Positions 1 through 9,468 of a stretch of DNA of 64,000 bases are shown here, in pieces. Positions within the stretch are counted from its first letter, which is position 1. Every line of letters begins with the position of its first letter. The stretch covers positions 1 to 64,000 of the forward strand of contig CAXXOZ010000007.1 in assembly GCA_963676435.2 (NCBI GenBank). The letters are read 5' to 3'. Below the pieces are notes generated by a model. That model had not been told where the DNA came from, ran no database searches, and worked only from the letters and a program-made list of their open reading frames with translations. Made by a program: the position numbers and the translations under genes. Origin of the DNA: CAXXOZ01 sp963676435. GTDB taxonomy: Bacteria > Bacillota > Clostridia > Lachnospirales > Lachnospiraceae.

Positions 1-115
1 TAAAACATCTACATATTATGGTAGGGCTATGGCAATAGTAAAAGTATATAAGCCTAATGTCGAGATTGTTGTAAGTGCAAATGGCTACGACGAGGTTAAA
101 ACAGTTATTTCATAG
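1..115 (+). CDS. C-terminal end of a GH2-type glycosidase (partial)
   Basis: Reading frame open from the window edge (codons from base 2) to a TAG at 113-115. The visible tail includes STYYGRAMAIVK followed by a short run resembling a small beta-sandwich (VEIVVSANGYDEV). A YYGRA-type motif followed by an immunoglobulin-like strand pattern is typical of the extreme C-terminus of glycoside hydrolase family 2 beta-galactosidases. Only about 38 residues are seen, so the family call is tentative and the substrate cannot be stated. It lies 15 bases before the rhamnosidase gene on the same strand, so the two are probably co-transcribed as a plant-glycan or glycoside utilisation operon. Confidence 0.5.
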   Translation, partial: KTSTYYGRAMAIVKVYKPNVEIVVSANGYDEVKTVIS

Positions 116-130
116 TAGTAAGGAGAAAGA

Positions 131-2888
131 ATGGTAATAAAAAAACTAAAAATTAATGGTGTTACAAAACCAGTAGGATTTTCGTTTAAAAATCTTAAAG
201 TTTCTTGGAGTGTTGAGGATTTTACAGACAAATATCAAAAAGAAACTTTAATTGAAGTAAGCGAAACGAAAGATTTTCAGGAGATTTGTTTTTCAAAGAA
301 GGGAAAACTCAATTCAATATGTGAAAAACTTGAACTTGAGTTGATGCCAAGAACGAGATATTTTTTTAGAATTAAAGTTGTTGGAGAAAATGGAGAAACG
401 GCTGTATCAGAAACATCATATTTTGAAACAGGTAAAATGGACGAAAAATGGGAAGGTGAATTCATTGGAACCAAAGATGAAGATTCCTTTCATCCTATGT
501 TTATAAAAGAATTTTTAGTAGAAAAAGAAGTTGAAACAGCAAAAGTATATATTAATGGCTTAGGGTTATATGAGGCCTACATAAATGGAAATAAAATCGG
601 AGAAGATTACCTAGCACCATTTGTAAATGATTATAATGAGGAGATTCAGTATCAGACTTATGATATTAGTGATAAAATAGATGCAAAAAATAAGATTGAA
701 ATAATTACAGGTAATGGATGGTATAAAGGTAGATTTGGCTTAGACGGCGGAAAAGAGAATATATATGGTGATAAATTTTCGATAATTGCGGAAATACATA
801 TTTTATATAAAGATGGCACAAATCAGAAAATTGTTACAGATGACTCATGGACATATTGCGGTTCGGATATAGAAGAAAGCGGTATATATGATGGTGAAAA
901 ATTAAACAGAGAACTATATAAAAATATCGAAAATCCAATAAAAAAAGTAGAGATATTAAATCTTGATAAAAACAAGCTTGTCGAAAGATTTAGTTTACCA
1001 CTAAAAGTAATGGATGAATTGAAAGTTGTAGATGTTATTGAAACACCAAAGGGTGAGACTGTACTTGATATGGGGCAGAATTTTTCTGGTTATATAGAAT
1101 TTAAATCAAAATTACCTGCTAGTACAAGAATAGAACTTCATTTCGGAGAAATATTACAGGATAATAATTTTTATAATGATAATTATAGAGGAGCAGCAAA
1201 GCCATTTATTTATATATCAGATGGAAGAGAAGAAGTGGTTAGGCCACATTTTACATATTTTGGTTTTAGGTATGTTAAAGTAGTTGGTTGGTCAAGTGAA
1301 ATAAACCCAGATGACTTTATAGGAAAGGTGGTTTATTCCCAGCAGGAGACAACAAGTTTCATTGAAACTTCTAATAAGAAATTAAATAAGCTTGCAAGCA
1401 ATTGTATGTGGGGGCAGCGTTCTAATTTCTTAGATATGCCAACTGACTGTCCACAAAGAGATGAAAGACTTGGATGGACAGGAGATGCTCAAGTTTTTGC
1501 TCCTACGGCATGTTTTAATATGGACACTAGAATGTTTTATGATAAGTTTTTACATGATTTAAGATTAGATCAGGTAAAAAATAATGGAACAGTAGCAAAC
1601 TATTTACCAAACATAGCTTTTATACCTAGTGGTTCGAGTGTGTGGGGAGATGTAGCGACTTTTGTTCCAATGGAACTTTTTGAACATTATGGAGATAAGT
1701 ATGCTCTTGAAGAGTATTTCCCTTTAATGAAAGACTGGGTTGACTATATTATAGAAAAAGATAAAGAAAATGGAGAGCATAATCTATTTGATTTTGGATT
1801 TCATTTTGGAGACTGGCTTGCACTAGATGGAGCGACACCACAAAGCTTTAAAGGTTCTACAGATGATTATTTTATAGCTTCTGTTTATTACTATGCCAGT
1901 GCAAATGAAAGTTTCTAAGGCAGCAGGAATAATAGGAAAGAAATCTGAAGAAACTTATTATTATGAAAAGTCTCTAAAAATTAAGGAGGCAATATTTAGA
2001 GAATACTTTACACAAAGTGGAAGGCTTGCGATTGATACTCAGACAGCATATTATATTTCCCTTAAATTCCAAATTTATATTGAAAAAGAAAGAATAATTA
2101 ACGGCCTTAAAGAGAGACTTAAAAAAGATTGTTATAAAATAAAAGGAGGCTTTGTTGGAGCTCCAATAATGTGTCAGGTAATGGCTGATAATGGACTAGA
2201 AGATTTAGCATATTTTATTTTGTTACAAGAAAACTTCCCTGGATGGATGAATTGTATCAATTTAGGTGCTACAACTATATGGGAGCGTTGGAATTCTGTT
2301 CTTCAGGATGGCAAAATAAGTGGAACAGGAATGAATTCACTAAACCATTATGCATATGGATCTGTACTTGAGTTTGTATATAAAAATGCTGCAGGAATAA
2401 AGAATACTAAGCCAGGATTTAAAGAAGTTATGTTTAAACCACAATTAAACAATAAATTGCAGTATTTGAATTATAGATATAGTTCAGTTGCAGGAGATTA
2501 TGTTTCAAATTGGAAAATAAATAAAGATGGAACATTAACTTTTCATTTTGAAGTTCCTTTTGAAGGAAAAGCAAAAGCAGAACTGCCAGACTATGATGGA
2601 GGAATTATTGAATTAGAACCAGGAAAGCATGATATTACCTATAAACCGAAAAAGGATTATACATCTTTATTTAATATTGATGCTCGCCTTGAAGAGTTGA
2701 AGGATAGTGAAGAAGCAATGAAGATTATAAAAGAAGATCTTCCGATTGCTGCAGGTATGATAGAAGGTGGAAACTTAGAAGACCTTTCTAGAAGCCTAAA
2801 TGAACTTCAATTTATGTTTTTCATGGGATTCAATCCTGAAATTATTAACAAGGCAGCAGAGAAATTATTTAAAATCAAGGCTTTTTAA
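131..2888 (+). pseudogene. GH78 alpha-L-rhamnosidase, one frameshift
   Basis: Hydrolyses terminal alpha-L-rhamnose from glycosides or pectic glycans. The N-terminal part (131-1918, 595 aa) has the beta-sandwich domains and the catalytic (alpha/alpha)6 barrel signature DCPQRDERLGWTGD at about residue 438, which supplies acidic active-site residues. The C-terminal part (in frame to 2888) carries the second conserved active-site segment, TIWERW, and the closing beta-sandwich. The two parts are in different frames. Removing one A from the AAA at 1903-1905 restores a continuous protein of about 918 aa, the usual GH78 length. The start at 131 follows an AAGGAGA site. No other damage is visible, so this is either a very recent mutation or a sequence error. 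The protein lacks an obvious signal peptide, so it is probably cytoplasmic and acts on imported glycosides. Confidence 0.88.
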
Positions 2889-2926
2889 ATGATTATCTTA
2901 AGTTTGAAATTGTAGATAAAATAAAA

Positions 2927-3433
2927 TCAACAATATACACACAAAATAGGACCATGGCAAAAATATTTTTTGCTATGGTCTCTTTTACTATAGAGAAAAA
3001 AATTAAAACAAGGAATTAAAACATATAAATTAAAAACTCCCCAAATCGCAAAGATTATGCTAGACTGCAAAGAAATATATCCATTAACACTTAAAAAAGC
3101 ACCTGTATAATCCCACCATCTTTTATTAAAAATTAGTTCTAGTAGGTAACCACTAATATATTCGAAAATTGTTGAAATGAAAAACACATTTATAAATACA
3201 ATGAAAGGAGAAATGTTTATATTATGAATAGAAATTTTTTTTTGAATAATTTTTTTATTGAAAAACCATAATATTAATAAAGAATAACCATAAATAGGAA
3301 GATAAGGACCATATGAATAACCCTTGTTGATAAACTCTATTCCGCGTCCCATTCTCAAACACATTTCATAGGTATATCCAACAAAACTGCCCATCATGAA
3401 TATTAAGAAGTAGTTAACAAAGCGACTTTTCAT
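2927..3433 (-). CDS. CmpB-like putative ABC transporter permease (PF06541-type membrane protein)
   Basis: 168-aa membrane protein with about four to five hydrophobic segments. The pattern of an N-terminal helix with G-E/Y-M-R, then NKG-YGPYLPIYG, then EY-GYLLE-FN-RWWDY, then NG-ISL-SSI-WG is that of the ABC_trans_CmpB family (function unproven; the permease label is historical). The start follows AAAGGAG. The C-terminus is odd: the last 20 or so residues are translated through the hairpin at 2950-2980 and have no membrane or family character, so the gene may be truncated or the tail not conserved. It is transcribed alone, convergent with the rhamnosidase. Confidence 0.65.
   Translation of the reverse strand: MKSRFVNYFLIFMMGSFVGYTYEMCLRMGRGIEFINKGYSYGPYLPIYGYSLLILWFFNKKIIQKKISIHNINISPFIVFINVFFISTIFEYISGYLLELIFNKRWWDYTGAFLSVNGYISLQSSIIFAIWGVFNLYVLIPCFNFFLYSKRDHSKKYFCHGPILCVYC
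2950..2986 (+). terminator. Hairpin terminator after rhamnosidase
   Basis: Arms GACCATGGCAAAAA (2950-2963) and TTTTGCTATGGTC (2968-2980) pair with one G-U, followed by TCTTTT. It lies 60 bases after the rhamnosidase stop and inside the 3' end of the opposing gene, so it may act on both strands. Confidence 0.6.
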
Positions 3434-3488
3434 AATAACAACTCCTTTTAAATATTATATCATATTTTAAAAAATATATAAAATATGG

Positions 3489-3494
3489 TATAAT
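3489..3494 (+). promoter_or_regulatory. -10 box for the GGDEF/EAL gene
   Basis: TATAAT in the 76-base divergent spacer, 39 bases before the preferred start codon at 3528. The surrounding sequence is almost pure A/T, so the -35 cannot be assigned. Confidence 0.4.
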
Positions 3495-3527
3495 ATTTTA
3501 TATAAAATAATGTTGGTAGGAAAAAAT

Positions 3528-5805
3528 ATGAGTTTAAAAATCGGAAAAATTTTTTTGTTAATATTATTTATTTATTATTTTATAGCAACTCTATTTATTT
3601 CTGACTTTTGGGGATATATTTTATCACCAATGGTCACGCTAATTGCAGCAGTTTTGATTTTTATTGAACTATCAATAAAGGTTAACAGTTGCTTATATGC
3701 TTTTGAAGGATTGTTAATTAGCCTCGGTGTTTTGATGTGGGCGATTGCAGATATTTTACTTGCTATTGAATATTTTTTCATTGGAGAAAATATAGGGATA
3801 GAGATACTGTCGGACTATATCTATGACTTGACAAATATCTTCTTTTTTATAACGGTATCTGTGTTTATGATTACCAGAATAAAAAAAGTTGATTTAGCAG
3901 AATTATTCTTAAATATATTTACTCTTTTTGCAGGGATATTAATCCTTATTTGGGTGGCTTTCTTTGGCTCTAGCTTTGAAAATATTCGTATTGTTTCAGA
4001 AAATTTAGAATCATTTATTATACTTATAATTGATTTTTTGATATTTATTGAAATCTCGATACACTTTGCAGTAATCAGAAAAAAGAAAATTCCATTTACA
4101 TTTATAATTTTTCCGATTTCATTAATGCTTTTTGTAACAACTGACATTGTGTATATATATTTGAATTTTTTTGGGAACTATAGAATTAATTCTATTATAG
4201 ATTCGATTTTTGTATTTTCATTTGTAATAATGGCAAATAGTATGATTGGTAAAGTAAAACCATATGAAGATGAAAAACTTGTAGATACAACTTTAAACCG
4301 ACATAATAGTCTTTGGGCACTTTTATTTCCGATTTTGATAATAGTATTAGTAGGGTTTGATATAGGAGCACTATTTGCTATTTTATTGTTGCTTACTTTA
4401 TATTTCCTTGCATCTGCCTATATCCAAAAAAGTTATTTTAATAAAAACCTTTTAATAATAGAAGAAAATAATAATAGAGAACTTGAGGAAAAGGTAAAAG
4501 AAAGAACAAAAGAGCTCAATCATTTATTAAATATAAACTCATCAACGGGAATTTATAATGGTAGATACTTTTTAGAAGCAACAGAATCAAAAATTAATAA
4601 TATGGATTCTGAAGAAAAAATGTTATTATTATATATTGATATAGACAGATTTAGAATCGTTAAAATGCTATATGGAAATAATGTGGCAGATAAACTTTTA
4701 TGGACTATATCAGAAAGACTTTTTGAAATGAAAAAGTCGTATACCTGAATCCTTATTAGCTTCGTATGGAGATGATATATTTTTACTTTCTGTTGTTGGA
4801 ATTGTAGACTATGAGTATGGTGAGAAATTATCAGCACAGATTATTCAAAAATGTAATGATTTGTACCAAATAGATTTATATAATATAAAGGTTAGCATAA
4901 ATATTGGAATATCGATAATGCCGGAAGATTCAAAAAACAAAGAGGAATTAATAATGAATTCGCACCTTGCAATGGCAAATTCAAGAGCTCACAGTGATAC
5001 TGGTTTTATGGTTTTTGATGAAGAAATGGGAAGGAAATCTTATCAAAAAAATAGAATAGGATTAAAGCTTAAGAAACTAAAATTTGATGAAGAATTATAT
5101 TTGAATTTTCAATCACAATACTCATTTGACGTAAATTCTATAGAAGCATTTGAAGTATTGCTTAGGTGGAAAACTCCTACAGGTGAAGTTATACCTCCAG
5201 GAGAGTTATTATTCCAATTGCTGAAGAAACAGGCTCGATTATTAGCATTGGAGACTGGGTGATAAGTGAATCTCTAGAAGCGATAAAAATTATCCAGGCA
5301 ATTATGGGGAAAAGAATTAGGCTTGCAATAAATATTTCCTCAAGACAGATTGCTTCAAAAAATTTTATAGGAAAGCTAGAAAATGCAATACAAAAAAGTC
5401 AAGTTGATCCAAGAGATATAGAATTTGAAATAACTGAAAGCTATCAGTTGGAAAGTAGCCCTGAAACAATTGAAATTATCCAAAAAATTAGAAAATTAGG
5501 TATTTCAATTGCAGTAGATGATTATGGAACAGGTTATTCTTCTTTATATTATCTTAAGAAACTTACCTGTTGATCGAATAAAAATATCTAAATCCCTTAT
5601 TGATAAAATACATAATGAAGAATTTGAATATGCAATAGTTAAATCGGTTATAGAAATGAGTAAAATAAAAGGACTAAAGGTTATTGCTGAAGGCGTTGAA
5701 GAAAAAGAACAGTTTGAATGTCTTAAAGATATGGGGTGTAATGAGATACAAGGCTACTATTTCAGTAGGCCTGTAAATATTGAGGACATAAAAAAGGAGA
5801 ATTGA
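3528..5805 (+). pseudogene. Membrane GGDEF-EAL protein with degenerate GGDEF, three frameshifts
   Basis: Cyclic-di-GMP phosphodiesterase-type sensor. About eight to nine N-terminal membrane helices (residues 1-310), a short coiled linker (ENNNRELEEKVKERTKE), a GGDEF domain and an EAL domain. The GGDEF signature is YGDDI, so no cyclase activity is expected. The EAL domain keeps its key parts: E-V-L-L-R-W, NIS, EITES, DDYGTGYSS, K in DRIKIS, AEGVE and QGYYF, so it should be an active phosphodiesterase if made. The frame is broken at A5 4731-4735 (one extra A), at 5206-5213 (two extra or one missing base; the fix restores GEFIPIAEETG) and at 5559-5561 (one extra A). The repaired length is about 758 aa. 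The start at 3528 has GGTAGGAAA upstream; an earlier ATG at 3510 has none. Confidence 0.85.
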
Positions 5806-5806
5806 T

Positions 5807-6032
5807 ATGTGTGAAGAAAGATTTAAAAGGTATATAGGAAAAGACATAGTGGTAAGATTTTATCCAGATAGATGCACTGGAAGCGGACAGTGTACAAACT
5901 AATTTATCAAAAGTTTTTGATACAAAATGCAAGCCTTGGGTAAATGTAGATGGAGCAGATGCTGCAGAAATAAAAAAAATAATTGACTGCTGTCCTAGTG
6001 GCGCATTACAATATGAAAAAGATGATAAATAA
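5807..6032 (+). pseudogene. Small 4Fe-4S mono-cluster protein (YjdI-like), one frameshift
   Basis: Short iron-sulfur protein of the YjdI / divergent 4Fe-4S mono-cluster family. The repaired product of 74 aa has an N-terminal strand IVVRFYPDRC, then C-x5-C (CTGSGQC), a middle KVFDTKCKPWVNVDGA and a C-terminal CCPSGAL loop, which together supply the cysteine ligands. The frame breaks at TAA 5900-5902; deleting one base there rejoins the halves. The ATG is one base after the TGA of the EAL gene and is preceded by AAGGAG. UspA follows 11 bases after its stop, so EAL, ferredoxin-like and UspA genes look like one transcript. Confidence 0.7.
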
Positions 6033-6043
6033 GGAGGAGTTAT

Positions 6044-6481
6044 ATGTATAAGAAAATTTTATTACCAGTTGATGGAACAAAATACTCACAGGATGCATTG
6101 GCTCAAGCAAAAGATTTAGCTGTATGTTGTGGGAGCGAAATTATACTAATACACATTATGGAAAATACACCTGAGGATTATCCATCAAACCCTTATAAGT
6201 TTTCAAGAGAATTAAATGACAAGTTAAGGAACGAACATAGGTTGATTTCGGACAAAATAATTGAAAATTCTAAAAAGGAACTTGAAGATCTAAATACACC
6301 AGTTAGTGCAGTTCAAAAAGAAGGTTTGCCTTATATAGAAATAGTTAATTACGCAGAGGAAATAGATGCAGAATTAATTATAATAGGTTCAAGTGGTACA
6401 AGTGGAGTCCTTGGTATGATGGGAAGTGTAGCTAGAAAAGTAGCTATAAACTCAAAAAAATCAGTTTTAGTAGTAAAATAG
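6044..6481 (+). CDS. Universal stress protein UspA family
   Basis: 145-aa single-domain cytoplasmic USP. The N-terminal strand KKILLPVDGTKYS and the C-terminal nucleotide loop GSSGTSGVLGMMGSVARKV match the ATP-binding USP pattern G-x2-G-x9-G-S, so it is likely of the ATP-binding subgroup. The role of such proteins is general survival under stress or stasis; no specific partner can be named. It follows the 4Fe-4S gene with an AAGGAGG site that overlaps that gene's stop, and is followed by a terminator. Confidence 0.92.
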   Translation: MYKKILLPVDGTKYSQDALAQAKDLAVCCGSEIILIHIMENTPEDYPSNPYKFSRELNDKLRNEHRLISDKIIENSKKELEDLNTPVSAVQKEGLPYIEIVNYAEEIDAELIIIGSSGTSGVLGMMGSVARKVAINSKKSVLVVK

Positions 6482-6496
6482 TTAATATTCAATTTG

Positions 6497-6520
6497 AAAA
6501 GAGTCTTTTGACTCTTTTTT
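6497..6520 (+). terminator. Terminator after uspA gene
   Basis: AAAAGAGTC (6497-6505), TTTT loop, GACTCTTTT (6510-6518) and continuing T-run; 16 bases after the stop codon. Confidence 0.8.
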
Positions 6521-6646
6521 ACATTTTAGGAATTTTCTTCGAAACTCCCTAAAATGTAAAACTCGCCGAGGGAGCGCAGAGTCGCAGATAAGGAAATAAT
6601 TGCTTTGGGGAAGCGACTCGCGAAAGAGTTCGTTTACGAACTCTTT
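6517..6646 (+). repeat. Structured dispersed element, copy 1
   Basis: Three parts in a fixed order. A 14-bp perfect inverted repeat (6517-6530 / 6548-6561) encloses a 17-base loop. After 13 bases comes a 30-base block (6575-6604) that is 27/30 identical to the block of copy 2 at 24523-24552. A GAGTCGC/GCGACTC stem (6579-6585 / 6613-6619) closes over that block, then a 10-bp hairpin (AAAGAGTTCG / CGAACTCTTT, 6623-6646). Its first arm overlaps the T-run of the uspA terminator. It is non-coding; its function is unknown. Confidence 0.7.
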
Positions 6647-6728
6647 ATTATATCATTTACTTTTGTAGACAAAAGATTTAATTATTGATAAAATGAGAAT
6701 GTTATTGTGAAAATAGGAGGAATAGTGA

Positions 6729-8335
6729 ATGAAACTGACTTTTATAGGTGCGGCACATGAAGTGACAGGTAGTTGTCATGTTTTGCAGGCTTGCGGTAAA
6801 AACATTCTTGTTGATTGTGGAATGGAGCAAGGTTTAAATATTTATGAAAATGAAGATCTCCCGTTTAATTATTCGGATGTTGATTATGTATTTTTAACAC
6901 ATGCACATATAGATCATTCAGGTTACTTACCTTTAATATATGCTAGGGGATTTAAAGGTAGAGTTTTTGCGACAAAAGCTACTACAGATTTGAGCAAAAT
7001 AATGTTGAAAGATAGTGCTCACATACAGGAATTTGAGGCTGCATGGAGAACCAGAAAGGCAAAAAGAGCTGGTAAACCAGAAGTTTTACCATTATATGAA
7101 ATGAAAGATGCCGAAGGGGTTTTGGAAAAGTTTCGACCATGTGAATATGATGAAAAAATTAAAGTTTCTGAAGGTTTAAATATTAGATTTACAGATGCAG
7201 GTCATCTTTTAGGCTCTGCATGTGTGGAAGTATGGATGGAAGAAGACTCAGTAAGAAAAAAAATAGTCTTTTCTGGGGATATAGGTAACACAGATAAGCC
7301 AATTATAAGAAACCCAAGTTCAATTAATGGAGCAGATTATGTGGTCATGGAATCAACTTATGGTGACAGACTCCATGCTGAAAAAAAAGATCAAATCAAA
7401 CAAATAGCAGGAATAATACAAAAAACATTAGATAGAGGAGGAAACCTAGTTATTCCAGCCTTTGCAGTAGGTCGTACTCAGGAAATGTTGTACTTCATAA
7501 GAAAAATAAAGGCTGAGAATATGGTTAAAGGCCATGACGGATTTGAAGTGTATGTTGATAGTCCTCTTGCAATAGAAGCGACAAGTGTTTTTACAAAAAA
7601 CCTACTTGACTGTTTTGATGAAGAAACAAAAGAGTTATTAGAAAAGGGTATAAATCCAATATCATTTCCAGGTTTAAAGCTATCTGTAACAAGTGATGAA
7701 TCAAAACAGATAAATATGGATTCAAAGTCTAAAATAATTATATCTGCGTCAGGTATGTGTGATGCAGGAAGGGTAAGACATCATTTAAAGCATAACCTTT
7801 GGAGAAGCGAAAGTACTATAATGTTCGCAGGATACCAGGCGAATGGTACTTTAGGAAGAAGTATTGTGGATGGAACCCCAAAAGTAAAACTATTTGGTGA
7901 AGAAGTTAATGTTAAATCAGACATAGAAGTTGTGGACGGAATCAGTTCCATGCGGACATGCACGGCTTATTCAACTGGATTGAAAATTTCGGTAAAAAGC
8001 CCGAAGAAGTATTTGTAGTGCATGGTCAGGATACGGTATGTGATACTTTTGCACAAAACTTAGAGGATAAATTTGAGCTTAAAGCTTGGGCACCATTTAG
8101 CGGATCATCATACGACTTGGCAAAAGGAAATTGGATTACAGAAAAATCAGGAAATTATATAAGTCCAGAGAAAGAAAAGTTAAGAAAAGCTACTGGATCT
8201 TACTTGAAACTAAACAACTCTGTAGAAAAATTACTTGAACTTATAAAAAGAAATAATAAGCTGTCTAAAAAAGAAGCTGAAGAAATCGCTAAACAGATAG
8301 ACATAATAGCTAAGCGTTTAGAAATAGAAAAATGA
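6729..8335 (+). pseudogene. MBL-fold beta-CASP RNA-processing hydrolase, one frameshift
   Basis: Metallo-beta-lactamase-fold nuclease of the CPSF/beta-CASP type, expected to bind two zinc ions and cleave RNA. The N-terminal MBL domain has HAHIDH (H58, H60, D62, H63) and GHLLGSA. The beta-CASP insertion has FSGDIGN, ESTYGDR and PAFAVGRTQE, and the C-terminal RMMBL part has VVHGQD. The N part (429 aa) and C part (125 aa) are in different frames. Adding one C to the CC at 7948-7949 restores GISSHADMHGLFNW, the expected H-A-D metal motif, and a 535-aa protein. The start has AGGAGG. The next gene starts at its stop (ATGA overlap), indicating translational coupling. Confidence 0.88.
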
Positions 8336-8913
8336 AAATAATACATTCTAATAGAAAAACAATTGCAATCATAATTGATAGAAAAGGTGAAGTGATTGTA
8401 AGAGCACCAAAATATGTGACAAAAAAAAGAATAATGGAGTTTGTGGAACAAAAGCAAGACTGGATAAATAAAAAGTGCTCCCAAATCAATGATACAGGTG
8501 AACTTTCACTTAGGGAGGGAGCACGGTTGATGTTCCCGGAAACACCAAAATCAAAAGAAAAACTTTTGATATGGGCAAAAAAAGAAGCAAAGAAAGTCCT
8601 AACCCAAAGAGTTGAACATTATGTAAATAATGTAGTTATTCTCCCAAAAGGTATGACATACTCAGCCGTAAAGGTGACCAGTGCAAAAACAAGATGGGGC
8701 TCATGCAGTGGAAAAAACAGTTTGAATTTTACGTGGAAGCTATCCTTAGCTCCAATGTATGTAATAGACTATGTTGTAGTTCATGAGCTTTGCCATATTG
8801 TTCATAAAAACCATGGACAAAATTTTTGGAGAATGGTAAATGAAATTCTTCCAGATTATAAAAAAGCGAAAGATTGGTTACAACAAAACAGAAGGTTACT
8901 TGAATTCTTTTAA
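8332..8913 (+). CDS. YgjP/WLM-type zinc metalloprotease family protein
   Basis: 193-aa DUF45 (YgjP-like) metallopeptidase. The zinc motif HELCHIVHKNHGQNFW is near residue 148 and is preceded by the family hallmark TRWGSCSGKNSLNFTWKLSLAP. No signal peptide, so it is probably cytosolic. The ATG overlaps the stop of the beta-CASP gene (ATGA), and its 3' end overlaps the convergent CYTH gene by 18 bases. The substrate is unknown for the family. Confidence 0.88.
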   Translation: MKIIHSNRKTIAIIIDRKGEVIVRAPKYVTKKRIMEFVEQKQDWINKKCSQINDTGELSLREGARLMFPETPKSKEKLLIWAKKEAKKVLTQRVEHYVNNVVILPKGMTYSAVKVTSAKTRWGSCSGKNSLNFTWKLSLAPMYVIDYVVVHELCHIVHKNHGQNFWRMVNEILPDYKKAKDWLQQNRRLLEFF

Positions 8914-9348
8914 TGTACTCAAATAGCTATTGTGGTGCTCTTTAGAAAAGGTTACATCTTCATCGAACCATTCTGGAGGGATAAACGCAATAGCTTCTTC
9001 TTTTGTGTTGAACTCAACCTCTGCAATTATTAGCCCATCAAATTTCCCCATAAAGATATCAAGTTCAATAGTATAAATTTCACAAGGAATCAAATACCTT
9101 TTTTTGGAGATAAGGTTTCCATCAACTTTTGTTTTTAAGTGAACATAACTTTCCATATTTAAAGGCAGGTTATATTCTTCTCTTTCCATTTTTCCTTTTG
9201 ACTTGTAGGTTAAATAATAGTTATCATTTTCTTTTCTGATTCTAACAACTGGATTTACACATAGGTAACCTTGTTCTATTTCCAAACACTCAAAATCATT
9301 TAGGTTATAAGGAATTTCCTTAACAGTAAATTTTCTTTCGATTTCCAT
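8896..9348 (-). CDS. CYTH domain protein (triphosphate tunnel enzyme)
   Basis: 150-aa protein beginning MEIERKF, the EIERKF signature of CYTH phosphatases/adenylyl cyclases, with alternating charged strands (RIRKENDNYYLTYKSKG, EIYTIELDIFMGKFDGLIIAEVEF) that line the triphosphate tunnel. Family members hydrolyse inorganic triphosphate or related substrates in the presence of divalent metal; which substrate applies here cannot be told. The start is preceded by AGGAGGTATTAACA. An extended -10 (TGATATAAT, complement of 9370-9378) supplies its promoter. Confidence 0.85.
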   Translation of the reverse strand: MEIERKFTVKEIPYNLNDFECLEIEQGYLCVNPVVRIRKENDNYYLTYKSKGKMEREEYNLPLNMESYVHLKTKVDGNLISKKRYLIPCEIYTIELDIFMGKFDGLIIAEVEFNTKEEAIAFIPPEWFDEDVTFSKEHHNSYLSTLKEFK

Positions 9349-9369
9349 TGTTAATACCTCCTAATGCTG

Positions 9370-9378
9370 ATTATATCA
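9370..9378 (-). promoter_or_regulatory. Extended -10 promoter of the CYTH gene
   Basis: TGATATAAT on the minus strand (TGnTATAAT consensus), about 22 bases before the start codon. No clear -35. Confidence 0.5.
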
Positions 9379-9434
9379 GATATTGGTCATAAAAACTTAA
9401 TAATATAGTACTAGAAATACATTTAAGAATAGTT

Positions 9435-9440
9435 TATAAT
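9435..9440 (+). promoter_or_regulatory. -10 box for the DJ-1 family gene
   Basis: TATAAT 29 bases before the ATG at 9469. The -35 region (TAGAAA) is poor. Confidence 0.35.
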
Positions 9441-9468
9441 TTAAGAATATTACTGTAGGAGGTATAAA

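Noticed and set aside
4553..4837. Minus-strand frames within the GGDEF-EAL gene
   Set aside because: Antisense shadows without ribosome sites or family resemblance.
6522..6650. c-di-GMP (GEMM) riboswitch in the gap before the beta-CASP gene
   Set aside because: The conserved GEMM bases are absent; the region matches the element at 24.5 kb instead.
7940..7965. Four-base deletion in the beta-CASP gene
   Set aside because: A single missing C in the CC at 7948-7949 restores GISSHAD more simply.
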